A DNA stretch of 64,000 nt from Arctopsyche grandis (taxonomy: Eukaryota > Arthropoda > Insecta > Trichoptera > Hydropsychidae). Below the pieces are notes generated by a model that saw only the letters and a list, made by a program, of their open reading frames with translations, was not told where the DNA came from and made no database searches. The stretch lies in NCBI RefSeq assembly GCF_051622035.1, contig NC_135361.1:29753205-29817204 (forward strand), written 5' to 3'. A program made the translations under genes and the position numbers. Shown in pieces: positions 32,701-41,610 of the stretch. Within the stretch, counting starts at the first letter, position 1. Each line of letters begins with the position of its first letter.

Positions 32701-35700
32701 CATATTTAAAAAATACGATGTCGGAAAATCGACTAAATGGACCTGCTTTATTAGATATTCATAGGGATATAAATTTTAGTGCAGAAAAAATATTAGATAA
32801 ATACGCGAAGATTGGATCTGTGAATTTCGTACTTTTTTAAAGTATTCATTATTTTTATTTTATTTGAATTTTGTTCATACCATATGTTTATTACGTATTT
32901 ACTTTATTTTTATATGTTGTGATTTTATATTAATTAAATATAAATTGTCTTGCCTTTTTTCCTGTCAAAACCCCCCCCTTGACAAAATCCTGGCTACGCC
33001 ACTGTTTCTGTGTGTCTTTTTATTATTTTTATATATGTATATATCAAATTATTTTTATCGGAAGTAGTACTTTTAGCCTATAAGATCGAGGTATATTTAT
33101 GTTTTTCTCGGAAACTTTTCGGCGTATCGAACTGACATTTCATATCTAGAATTATAAACCTAATGCCAAGTTATATATAAAATTTCGTGAACACCGTTTT
33201 CGTTTTTGAGACAAAATAAAGTAAAGGGGACCTTTCTAACGATTCGCTCCATTGGATGAACAATTTCTAAGAATTTTACCCAAGGCATACCACTTAAAAA
33301 CCAAAATATACTTGCTTCGAAATAATAAAATATTTTGTTTTCAAAGCACATAGCAGCCATTATTTTATTAGTTAGCCAAATTATTTTATTAGTTACATAC
33401 ATAAGAAATAAACGTAGCATTCATAGATCCATAGTATCTCATTAATCATTAAATTCATAATATTTTATAAATTCACACTATACCTTAATTTAGGGAGGCG
33501 AGCGTCCCCCTACGCCCCCCCCCCAAATGACGTCCCTGAAAACAATGCTTAAGAGGGCTGTACACCTGAAACCTTAATTTTGTTACCGTTCCTTTCTTCG
33601 ATAAATTTTTATTATTTATTTTATTTTTTTATTTTACATATATACCAGGAAGGCCTTACAGGAAAATCCCAAAAAAAATTCATCATCGTTATGAGAAAGA
33701 TACTTTCTGTGCATCTATCGGCGTATTTTTTTTAAAATCGACTTAAATAAGCACGCTGGAATCGTTTCGTGGGTGTAAAAAAGAGGCGATTTTATAGATG
33801 TTTGGCGGCTCCTAGCTCATATAAAAAATAATTAATCAAAAAAATAAAACGATAGATGCACCCCAATGGTGGATATCCATAGCATATTAAAAAATAATTT
33901 CTCTAGTGCCATAATTGAGGAAGGTAGAAGTATAGTACGTTTGTATGGACAAGGCGCTGCTGTCCAGCCCTCTTAATATTTTCAATTAATATTAATCGAA
34001 AATCGTGATTTTGGGGAGGGGGCCCCTATCCTATATTTCTATATAGATAGTTTAGATTAGGAATAGATTTTATATTCGGAAACTTTTTAAAATTGTGTAT
34101 TTAAATCTTACTATATCGTCGAAGTATAATCAAATGTTATTTTGAAAGTATGAAGTAAATTTAAATCGCTGGTTGATGATGAATCGTCCTATCAAAATTG
34201 TTTTAAGCAATTCAGTTTATATTATTCACGGAAATTTGTTTATTCCCATTTTTATTTCAGTAGGTAGTTGATACATAGGTATTGGTATATACATAATCTT
34301 GAGGTTGGAAATGGGCCCGGCAAAAGGGCCCACGCAAATGTAGAAACATCCATTTCGAGCCTAATAAAAAAAGTTAACCGATCCTTGGGCTATTAAAGCA
34401 GGTATTAGTTGTTTGTGTATATCGTAAGAAATTTGTTTTGTTGAAATACCCAAACTTTAGGTCCCAAAGTGCAATATCTTATAAATTTTTACACACATGA
34501 AATAGTTACAAAGTTATTTAATTTTTCTGAGGGCCCATATTTTCTAACAGATAGTGGGGCCCACATGCCATCGGGCATGTTCGCTTGTATGGCCAGTCCG
34601 CCACTGTGTATAAATGTAGTGTAAGGTAATTTATAGGCGCGCGCGCAAGTAATATTAATCGTAATAAAAAGTGCGCGTATTGCACGTTCACCAATCGAGC
34701 CCGTTCTAAATGATGAAGTGTGTGTGTGTGTCATCCGTCGCTCAGCCCGACGTCACATGACGCGCCACACCTCCCCCCCCACTTCCGCGCTACTATATAA
34801 TAGCTATATGATTTTTTTTTTATTTTAATTCGATTTATTAATAACGCCCTGTTCGTTATATACAAGTCACCAAGTGTCGTTTGTGGTAGTTCTGTGGTGA
34901 CCCATCCACTTACTAACTGCGTCCAGGATAGCTTAACCTCAGTTACCGACGTACGCACCTGGTACTGAAATCTAAAATATTATTAAATATTAAATTTATT
35001 TTATTATTTATGCGCGCCAATGACGGCGCGGCGCGCTTACGGTTGCGCGGCTTTGTCGCTACGCCATGCAAATAGCGTATTGTGGTTTAAGTAGTCTGGA
35101 ATATGTTTGTATTCAGTGTTAAAGGTCAAAAATGAATAAAATGTTAATGAAAATGAATTAACAGTATTTTTTACGACTATTAACATCGTTTTCCTGGTGT
35201 CCCGTTTACCGGTATATTGCATCCCCCAGAGTGTGTTTGCCAATAACGCTCGTCGAACATAAATGAAGTAAAAAACTGATAAATTAATACATATAAATTT
35301 GGGGTATGTTCATACATATATACACATTCATATATTCCTTTAGCGCATGCGCATTCACGCATTCATATTCGTCCATATATAATGTACTAGTGTTATGCCC
35401 GTTGATTTCAACGGGTGGTTTCGAAAAGGAATTGAAACACGAATAAAAATAAAGTTAAAGACATCGAAACGACTGGTTTCGAAAAGAAATTGATGCACGA
35501 ATTAGAAATTACAAATTACAAATCACGAAGTGATTACGAATTATGAATTACGTTTTGTGCATCGCCAACGCCCTGACGCCTTCGCCCCTAGCGCCCCCGA
35601 CGCCCCGGGTCCTATGCCCTCAGCGCCTCCGACGCCCCGGGGCCTTCGCCTCCAGCGCCCCCGATGCCTTCGGCACCCCGGGCCTTCGCCCCTAGGGCCC

Positions 35701-38618
35701 CGGCGCCCCGGGGCCTATGCCCCCAGCGCCTCCGATGCCCCGGGGCCTTCGCCCCCAGCGCCCATCGTAGTTAGACAGTTTTCATGAAAGCGTCATGGCG
35801 ACAGCTAGCATTCGGCAATAGCATACGTATACGCGTACAATATTGCGTAGTTATGGAAACGGTTCGCGTTTATTGAAATAAGAAATGTATTCAAAAGGGC
35901 GCTTCTATTATTATAACATTTCTTTGGGTAAAAACTACCTACCTACATGTAAACAACATAACACACATAGAAAAAATAATTACTTAACCAAATTTTCAAT
36001 AGATGGCGGTAAATTCTAGCAAATAGTATATATAGAAGTTTTTACTTTATCTATGTTTTCTGTTGTTATCGTATTCGTATATACATTTTGGCAGTGGTTT
36101 AGTTGTGACGTATATGTATGTATGTCGAATTGAAATGATTATTATAGTACGGCGAGCGTTATCTCAGACAGACACACAGAATAGCGATATTATATATATA
36201 TGATTGATATATACATATATGTATGTATGTATATGTAACTAATATAAAAATTTTTATTCAATTGCAGTGATCGAACATCTGCCTCAAGAGTTTCGTGATC
36301 GTTCTACGGAAATCAGGGAACTAGATCTGTCTGTTCAAAGTATGCCTGCAATATACACAAACTAATCAAAATTTGCGTATTTTATTTTAATATCATTTTA
36401 ATATAAACATATGTATGTATTTTAGATAATATGGACGCTTTAGAAAAGAGAGTCAGAGTGCTTTTTGGCGCGTGTAGAAGAAACGACGTATCGACAGACC
36501 AAGCCAATGCTGAGTTTGCTGAAATTCGTCGTGGTTACAGTAAAACACTTGAAGATGCTGACGAGAAGGTGCAAATCGCCAACGAATTGCACGACTTAGT
36601 TGAACGTTATGTACGAAGATTAGGTATTGGGTTTTTGCTTTAATTTTATACGTATATTATGTAAAAAGAATTCAGTATGTAACGAAGGAATTAATTTGAT
36701 TTCAGATACTGAGCTTTATAAATTTAAGTGCGAATTAGAAGCCGACAATAAGGGTATAACGGAAGTGCTTGAAAAGAGATCGCTCGAATTGGACGCCCCG
36801 CAAACTATAGTTCCGACTACGCCGACTTCTCACCAGAACAAAGATAGCAGGTGCACTAACTGCTGTCGATCAGCATCGATACGCTTGGTGTTACGTGTAA
36901 TTTTCTAGCAATAAAGATTGAATTTGTGAATCAGATATCGGGTGCGTCCAGAGAAGCGCAGAGACAGTTGGGCCGGAAGTGTAAGCTCCATGACCGGCAA
37001 CAGTAATAACAGAACTAGCGAATCTGGCATGGTTGGCTGTGGAGGCGGGGGCAGCACTCGCAGCGGAGAAGGACGCACTTTGGTTGCAGCCACCGCACCT
37101 TTAGCACTGTCGAGAACCGATCTAGCGATACAGGTAAAGCGGCAGTCGGTGAGGTTGTGGTTCGATACCCGTACATTGTGATACATTAACGGATTTGATT
37201 AGGCTGCTGTCGGTCGGGCCGTAATCGAAAGTAATACACCGGGCACGTATTCTTTGGGGCACATGGGAGCTGGGACCGCCATCGCTGCCGCTGCCAGTCA
37301 AGCCATTGTCGCCACTCAACAGGTACAATATTTGCCGAGTCGCTGATGCAAAGTCTGCCGCATTTGTGTTTATGATCGTGGCAATTGCAGATGCAACAGG
37401 GTCGCCGAACTGCGTCTTTGAAGGCATCTTACGAGGCTATACATGCTGGTAATGCTGGTGTCGGAGTCGGAATTAGCGCAGCCGTGCTCGGACCCGGTGA
37501 GCTGCAGTTGGGAAGAGATTTGGCCGGAGCTGCTCAGCAAGCGCTGCAGGCTGTTCAACATCATGATAGCATATCTTCTCTTCCCTCAGTGGCATCGCCG
37601 GCTACGCACTCACACTCCCATTCACAAGGGTCATCGTCTTCCTCGAACAGGAGGCATAAAAAGTATGGAGTGTTTCATGTTGGATTTTGCATTGTGTGTA
37701 GTACAATGTTATAGTTATTGTTGTCTTTCTTTCAGGAAATCTAGTTATGGAGGCTCGTCAACTGGAAGCAGTAGTATGATTCAATCACAGCAGACTCTAG
37801 CATCTTCAGTTAGTAGATCGTCATCGCCTACGCAAAGGTAATGTTTATAGGATATACATACTAGGTTCCTGATTATGTGGTAAATGGGGAAAAAATATGA
37901 AATTGAAAAAAAAAACCATGAAGCTATTAGAAATTAGAATAGATTTTCTTCAAAGGTAGATTTTAATGTTATATAAACCAAATTTCAATAATTGATTGTT
38001 GATCATATGGTATTTCAAATGTATGGGGATGTTACGAGTCCAATGGTTTTCAATCATAGTTCACTATAATGAATTCTTCCATACTGACTGAAGGTTCGAT
38101 TTATCATCTAATTTAGACTTACAGTTCCAAGAATAGGTCTGCTCATTTATATATAAGCAAAATATTCAATTGAATGGAACGATAAAAAAATTTGTTAGTT
38201 CTTTATAACAATTAATTTTAGCCTCACCATCATTATTCGATTCGGCTTTCAGTGTGGGAAATGTTGGAGTTTCGAATGCGGCTCCGATAACTTCAATGCC
38301 TTTGGAAGAATCCATGGTGGACGGCGATTGGGCTCTCGATCCGAACGAGCCTCGTTATTGCGTTTGCAACCAGGTTTCCTATGGCGACATGGTCGCCTGC
38401 GATAACGAAGAGGTAAACCTTCGCTCCGAACTGCTTTTTTTGCGTATATTATAATTCTTTCACATCTCAAATTTTCATTTGAATACATGTGTGTATTTCA
38501 GTGTCCGTACGAGTGGTTTCATTATCCTTGCGTCGGCGTGACAGCCCCTCCAAAGGGCAAGTGGTACTGCCCTCAATGTCTGAACAACATGCGGCGCAAA
38601 GGCAATCGAAAAAATTGA
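20756..38618 (+). CDS. ING3: inhibitor of growth protein 3 (ING3) homologue
   Basis: Nuclear PHD protein of the NuA4/TIP60 histone acetyltransferase complex that reads H3K4 trimethylation. Ten coding exons with GT/AG borders and consistent phases: 20756-20783, 36268-36339, 36426-36623, 36706-36850, 36935-37133, 37203-37322, 37391-37662, 37736-37837, 38253-38412 and 38502-38618; 1413 nt, 470 residues (human ING3 is 418). Exons 1-4 encode the ING dimerisation domain: MLYLEDYLE from exon 1, then [20 protein letters not shown], later [34 protein letters not shown]. The middle is low-complexity with the conserved [13 protein letters not shown] (exon 7). The PHD finger is at 412-458 with ligands C415, C417, C428, C433, H439, C442, C455 and C458; Trp437 and Tyr414 fit the methyl-lysine cage. 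A basic tail follows. Intron 1 is 15.5 kb and full of transposons. No coding defect is seen. Confidence 0.96.
20784..21200. other. start of ING3 intron 1
   Basis: GC-rich at first, then AT-rich. Contains a minus-strand copy of the cttatccgatc...cattttggtcatcaatata block at about 21050-21130 (see 19216). No exon. Confidence 0.6.
21211..22465. repeat. tandem array of palindromic units (four and a part)
   Basis: Units start at about 21211, 21575, 21797, 22101 and 22412. A full unit has a left arm (gattttcatcactagatgaa, then caaaatggcgacggatagac) and an inverted right arm (gtctatccgtcgccattttg, then catccggtgatgaaaatc), then a right tail with cgcgcatgcgcaagtctttg and gtctctgaaaataaatcaat. It looks like a long-TIR MITE that became tandem. 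The unit at 21575 has lost its right arm. Confidence 0.85.
22466..22987. other. ING3 intron 1, unannotated
   Basis: AT-rich DNA. The phrase cgccattttgtttca occurs twice (near 22640 and 22830). No gene seen. Confidence 0.5.
22988..23197 (-). CDS. small hypothetical reading frame
   Basis: 69 codons from ATG to TAA, antisense inside ING3 intron 1: [20 protein letters not shown] at the start, with [20 protein letters not shown] following. Amino-acid composition is protein-like, but there is no recognised domain and no promoter. It may be a transposon fragment or chance. Confidence 0.18.
   Translation of the reverse strand: MDLLFNLTLDDFASYDSKIRDMNFNRVYKSLKSMHYQIIILMKSQNTISDGHDLIQKIIQHMYLCQYHL
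23291..23335. repeat. short perfect hairpin
   Basis: 21-bp arms with one mismatch around a 3-nt loop: left taaacgtatgcttgcaaatgg, loop cgt, right ccatttgcaagcttacgttt. Confidence 0.8.
23494..23602. repeat. minisatellite TTCAGTTGTCCTTCAGCTGC
   Basis: About three copies of a 37-bp unit built from ttcagttgtccttcagctgc and cttttgttgtct. A frame on the plus strand through it is an artefact. Confidence 0.85.
23703..24020 (+). mobile_element. Helitron-like or unclassified element, start ACTAGTG...ACCCGGCTTCGTTCGG
   Basis: The left edge actagtgtttttacccggct then tcgttcggtatt resembles the CTAG-containing ends seen again at 24095, 25132 and 35387. Contains CGCATGCGC-rich sequence. No RepHel gene, so the class is uncertain. 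Confidence 0.4.
24022..24094 (-). mobile_element. possible mariner terminus
   Basis: agttggtctgaaaagttcgt then aggctagcatag is like a mariner terminal repeat and subterminal region. The transposase remnant at 25916-26330 is in the matching orientation but 1.8 kb away, with GC-rich elements in between. Confidence 0.4.
24095..24970 (+). repeat. GC-rich minisatellite element (GGGCTTCGCCCC / GGCTGCGCCCC)
   Basis: Begins actagctgtattacccagct. From 24220 to 24640 a unit of roughly 55-65 bp with core tttagggcttcgcccc and cgcccccatgattaa repeats about eight times. From 24640 to 24960 the unit changes to ggctgcgccccataa. Reading frames through it on both strands (collagen-like or Pro/Arg-rich) are repeat artefacts. 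Confidence 0.8.
25132..25850 (+). repeat. GC-rich minisatellite element with GTTGATTTCAACGGG end, copy 1
   Basis: Begins actagtgttcggcccgttga with the small palindrome ccgttgatttcaacgg. A 130-bp AT-rich leader (gaattacgttttgtgcatcg) follows, then from 25290 a GC-rich array of gcccccgatgccttcggcac and ccccggggccttcgcccc. Same leader and body as 35387-35770. Confidence 0.8.
25916..26330 (-). pseudogene. mariner transposase C-terminal remnant
   Basis: Minus strand: [18 protein letters not shown], then [20 protein letters not shown] with the second catalytic Asp, then after a deletion and frame change [20 protein letters not shown] and a tail ending EGNYIYYI stop. The segment PYSPDLAPSD, which holds the third catalytic Asp, is missing at the frameshift near 26085-26095. 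About the last 130 codons of a transposase of roughly 345 are visible, with short traces upstream to about 26430. Confidence 0.85.
26431..27300. other. ING3 intron 1, AT-rich DNA
   Basis: No gene or repeat recognised apart from a short direct repeat accccagaagtga near 27170-27205. Confidence 0.4.
27310..29330. repeat. inverted tandem array of about 110-bp units
   Basis: Five units in forward orientation carry gactagggtaaccagc then ttttttatacaa (near 27312, 27822, 27917, 28031, 28130). From about 28255 to 29220 six units carry the reverse complement, e.g. ttgtataaaaaaggctggtt then accctagtc. The switch is near 28200. A solo LTR (27350-27721) interrupts the first unit. Confidence 0.85.
27350..27721 (+). 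mobile_element. solo LTR, gypsy-like (copy 2)
   Basis: 372 bp, TGTTACGTACAC to ACGCAACA, flanked by ATAT on both sides (27346-27349 and 27722-27725). Matches copy 1 at both ends and in the cctgagagacctatccgtta and aataaatgctgtgaaacgac blocks. The 5' parts differ by substitutions and indels. Confidence 0.85.
29331..29810. other. ING3 intron 1 with short direct repeats
   Basis: Near 29474-29545 a 30-bp direct repeat (tattcacgtatatacgcgtg, agcggac). From 29660 a block gggtgtgaccaacccatgac, then tttatctatgtatttgagg, is shared with 2892-3010. Confidence 0.6.
29811..29915 (-). repeat. dispersed repeat family, copy
   Basis: Minus-strand partial copy of the family at 18688 (aatcagtaatcgattttgag, caaaacttcatctattgtta, tacatagataaagtaa). 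Confidence 0.75.
29917..30426. repeat. tandem duplication, 288-bp offset
   Basis: 29930-30127 recurs at 30218-30426: tttaatgaaccggaagtgg, ttgtcgcctggatcctgtcc, acttagatttggtaacgttt and aaccggaagtagtattttt appear in the same order in both, about 95% alike by eye. Confidence 0.85.
30427..31506. other. ING3 intron 1, with a short taagcgcgc block
   Basis: At 30828-30895 four variants of taagcgcgc/taggcgcg occur in AT-rich DNA. The rest holds nothing recognised. Confidence 0.5.
32070..33180 (+). repeat. dispersed repeat family, copy split by a hAT
   Basis: Left part 32070-32213 (tcactttatctatgaaca, caataaataaagttttgtga, gtgtgtttctgtg) and right part 33005-33180 (tttctgtgtgtctttt, ggaagtagtacttttagcct) together match 18688-19190. 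The gap is exactly the hAT at 32214-33004. Confidence 0.75.
32214..33004 (+). mobile_element. hAT element, internally deleted, nested
   Basis: 791 bp, ends CAGTGGCGTAGCGAAGGGGG and CTGGCTACGCCACTG, with a perfect 8-bp duplication TTTCTGTG (32206-32213 and 33005-33012). The interior keeps only the transposase C-terminus: [20 protein letters not shown], then AICNPSIF and, in a shifted frame, a block like [16 protein letters not shown], the hAT dimerisation region. Frameshifts and stops are present. Confidence 0.93.
33181..33548. other. interior of the 3.1-kb hAT, unannotated
   Basis: AT-rich with a C run (ctacgcccccccccc) near 33510. No gene recognised. Confidence 0.4.
33549..33976. mobile_element. 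TTAA-flanked MITE, copy 2
   Basis: 428 bp, TTAAGAGGGCTGTACACC to GTCCAGCCCTCTTAA. Its 3' part (from atctatcggcgtattttttt to the end) is nearly identical to copy 1 at 19825-20320. The middle includes a SINE-tail fragment (taccaggaaggccttacagg). Confidence 0.8.
34607..35386. other. ING3 intron 1, unannotated
   Basis: GC-rich patches (gcgcgccaatgacggcgcgg) and a (GT)n run near 34718-34731. No exon or known element recognised. Confidence 0.4.
35387..35770 (+). repeat. GC-rich minisatellite element with GTTGATTTCAACGGG end, copy 2
   Basis: Starts actagtgttatgcccgttga and follows the same leader as 25132 (gaattacgttttgtgcatcg), then a shorter array of gccccggggccttcgcc units ending near 35770. 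Confidence 0.8.
35771..36267. other. end of ING3 intron 1
   Basis: AT-rich, ending in the acceptor tttttattcaattgcag before exon 2. Includes ATGTATGTA runs near 36210-36232. Confidence 0.6.
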
Positions 38619-39900
38619 GTAAACCCAAAAAAGGTTGATTCTGACTTTGTGTTCTATTAAGAGTTAACGATCGCTCGAGATGGATCCTTGTATGAGTTGA
38701 AAATGTTCAGTTTGCGGAAACTTGATTGGGGTTATTTTAACATAGGCTTCCATCGAACGAGCTCGAAATGTCAGTTTTATGTGCAACTCTTACACGTGGT
38801 CGAAATCCGTTGCAATAACGAAAGTGTAATCAACCTTTACCTGTATTATATTAGTATAATTTGTATATATGTAGCTTATGATGAACTGTATTGAGTTAAG
38901 TTGTGAATGTGTTGTTTATATATCATATGTATATATCTGTATTCTGGATTTTTCTGTTTTTATTTACAATCTGTTTTATAACAATCCAAATGGTTCATAT
39001 ATATCTTTCAGTGGCATCTTTTAGAACCTGTCCTTCATCTTCATAAGGTGGGCAGTCTGTATTTAATGGAGAGTTTATATTAAATACAGTGTCTGATATG
39101 CCTCTTCCCTTTCATGCTTCTGACCATAATTGGTATTTTGGCTTACTTATGTTTGCGTCTTTCCCACTTGATCTGCCCATGTATTCCCTGGGATTCAACA
39201 TTGATTTTACAGCATTAATTCGACTTCGATCTTTATACTTGATATATGTCTTGAAATATCGAAGCTTTCTTTTTCATCTGTCAATCAGCTGAATGTTCAA
39301 CGTATTTTATTTTAATTATTTGCTTATCGTTTCTTAAAAAAATACAGAGTTTGAATTATAAAAATATAAATAACATTTAATTCACAAAAATGCCAATACG
39401 ATAAGTTGTATTATCGTTTTAATTGGTTAAAGCATATTGTAAATATGAATACTGTTAATATTAGTTTGTAAATCTGTATTTTTAGGTTATTGAAGTTAAC
39501 TGTGTCTTAGATGAAAAATTGTATTTATCTAGTTATTGAAATTTTCGAATCGGAAATATAATTATATATATACACATACATATTTTTTTTCAAACTTTAA
39601 TGTGGTTTGTTAGTAGTACATATAAGCGAGTGCCGCTACACACGTACAGATACTAAGCGTACGTACCCTACAGTCACTAAGTGCATAGTACGACTGAGCG
39701 TACATTCGAGAAACCGCATCAAAGTTTGGAAAATACTTTATATATGTATGTATGTATATATTTGGCTTTAATTGTTTTTTTTTTTTTTTTTTTTTGACAA
39801 TGCACATTTGTACATCTTTTCTGATAGGATTTTCTTGGATTGAATCTTGCCAAGATAAAGGATAAACCTTCACATAAAGTTTGTGAAGGTTGAATCGACA
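38619..39900. other. ING3 3' UTR and downstream DNA
   Basis: AT-rich sequence after the ING3 stop, no second gene seen. The 3' end of the transcript cannot be fixed. A 22-nt T run lies near 39775-39796. Confidence 0.4.
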
Positions 39901-39921
39901 ATCTTATACTTAATAATTGTT

Positions 39922-40221
39922 TTACTTCTTATGGCATAGCGCCGCCCAGCACCTCGGTTGAGATTTGGTGGGTGAGATGAAGACCAAACACGTTCGGTTT
40001 TCAATCAAATCGTTTATTGTAACAATACTATTCGGTGAAAAGTATCGATTGCAGGTCCTATTGCCACTGCTGCTTTCATTCTTTGCTACTTTCATCCCCT
40101 CCTCACAATCAGTCATCATCCTCATAACATACTCTTTCTCAGCCATAACCCATACATCAGCTTCTCGTTCAATTACAACTCTACAAATATGTATAAAAAT
40201 CGGTACTGAACTTTCATTCAT
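39922..40221 (-). CDS. hypothetical reading frame, 99 residues
   Basis: ATG to TAA on the minus strand. Protein-like and charged: RVVIEREADVWVMAEKEYVM in the first third and MRMMTDCEEGMKVAKNESSS next, with an RTCNRYFSPNSIVTINDLIE block. A possible acceptor (ttttattag) lies 9 nt before the ATG. No domain recognised. May be the last exon of a gene or a transposon fragment. Confidence 0.3.
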   Translation of the reverse strand: MNESSVPIFIHICRVVIEREADVWVMAEKEYVMRMMTDCEEGMKVAKNESSSGNRTCNRYFSPNSIVTINDLIENRTCLVFISPTKSQPRCWAALCHKK

Positions 40222-40299
40222 TTTTCTGGTCTAATAAAAGGATACTAAATTCTGAATTTTACTCACTTTTAAATATACAATGACTAAATCAACTCTCCT

Positions 40300-41400
40300 A
40301 AACATTGGGAGTTTTCAGGTCTGAGTATATTTCTTCAAAAGTATATGCTTTTGGAGTATGAATACCTACACCCGTTTTCAAAACGGCAGAGTCATTGATT
40401 TCTCAGTAACTCTTCGATGCACTATTGGGTTACTTCCCATAGTGGTGATATAAATGACACAATTGTCGTCAGGAGATTTGATTTTGATGGTATCACTAAT
40501 TTTGTGGTGTCGTCAAACTGTGACAATGATAGTGACAGCCATCCAGACCGTCTTCCAACCAGCTAACTTTCAACATTTTTATCGCATGCTGAACAAAGAA
40601 CAGCAGTAATAAAAGTCCAATAGTTATCTTGCGTGTTGAAACTATTAAACCATAAATTATCGAATTCGTTCACTTACTTTTACATGTGCGCGCTTTTGGA
40701 CATTTGTAGTCCAATGGTGTCCTTTGCATTTTATCCTCATTATAATTCCATTGCAAGCCACTAGTATTATTCATGGCATATATTCACTTTGGTTGGGCGG
40801 TTAGTTCTGTAACCAGTGCAAATGTATGCACATGTGAGTGACCCCAGAGTTGCTGGGTATCACCTTTACTTTGGCAGGACTACATCGCGTATCTTATTTT
40901 TCGAAGACGTGGTGTTTCTTTATGCCAATATCGTTTACAACTGCCTGATGAAGATGCAACATAGTATATCTCTATTGTATTACTTTATGTAACTGCCTTC
41001 ATCAAGGTGGTGAAATGGACAACGTAGTATTGATTATAATGGCATTGCAATCTTTAGTGGTGTCATCAAACTGTTGTGATGATAGCAACAGCCACCATTC
41101 AAATTCTTTTATGAATAGGAAGTAGTAGTGTGCATCATTCCTGAGGATCGTTAAAATTCGCTGCATACATTTATACATACAGCAAACTTTCACCATTGTT
41201 ATAATGAGCTAATAATAATAAAAGTCCAATAATCATGTTTGGAATCATGATACCTTGTATTCGATGAATAGAGTACATCGCCATTGCATAGATTAGCATG
41301 ATAAACATTGAAAGTTTTCAGGTCTATGTATATTTCTTTAAAAGTATCTAAATTTATACTTTTGGAGTACGAATACCTACAGCCGTTTTCAAAACGGCAG
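40300..41400. repeat. degenerate left edge of the satellite array
   Basis: Two diverged units (about 40300-40620 and 40960-41400) share blocks with the core unit (ggagttttcaggtctgagta, cgttttcaaaacggcag, tcaaactgttgtgatgatag) but carry many substitutions. The conserved antisense frame of the core units is broken here. Confidence 0.8.
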
Positions 41401-41610
41401 TTATTGATTTCTCAGTAACTCCTCAATGCTCCGTTGGGCTGCTTCCCATAGTAATGAAATAAATGTCATAATTTTCGTTGGTGGATTTGATTTTGATGGC
41501 ATCGCCAACTTTGGGGTGTCATCAAACTGTTGTGATGATAGCAACTGCCTCCACTCAAATTCTTTTATGTATAGTAAGTAGTAGTGTGCATCATTCTGGA
41601 GGATCGTCAT
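41401..41610 (-). other. conserved 69-codon antisense frame, one per satellite unit (first copy)
   Basis: Each intact unit contains on the minus strand an open frame starting MTILQNDAHYYLLYIKEFEW and ending SLLWEAAQRSIEELLRNQ stop. All 39 intact units keep it open with few changes (F/L at one site, N/S at another, single-unit D to Y and N to S, A to V in two units). The degenerate edge copies have stops or frameshifts. No known domain. Homogenisation alone can keep it open, so coding status is unproven. Confidence 0.4.

Larger units (their letters stand above)
31507..34606. mobile_element. hAT element, non-coding, with nested insertions
   Basis: 3.1 kb with inverted ends CAGTGGCGGACTGG and CCAGTCCGCCACTG and a perfect 8-bp target duplication TGTATAAA on both sides (31499-31506 and 34607-34614), the hAT signature. 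Subterminal sequence also pairs (tcagtgcatgcc against ggcatgttcgc). No transposase recognised. It contains a dispersed repeat, a second hAT and a TTAA MITE. Confidence 0.9.

Noticed and set aside
34489..35362. Minus-strand frames of 60-80 codons
   Set aside because: No conserved motif; they cross hAT ends, microsatellite and GC-rich patches.
38688..39292. Small plus-strand frames after ING3
   Set aside because: AT-rich UTR-like sequence with no splice logic or domain.
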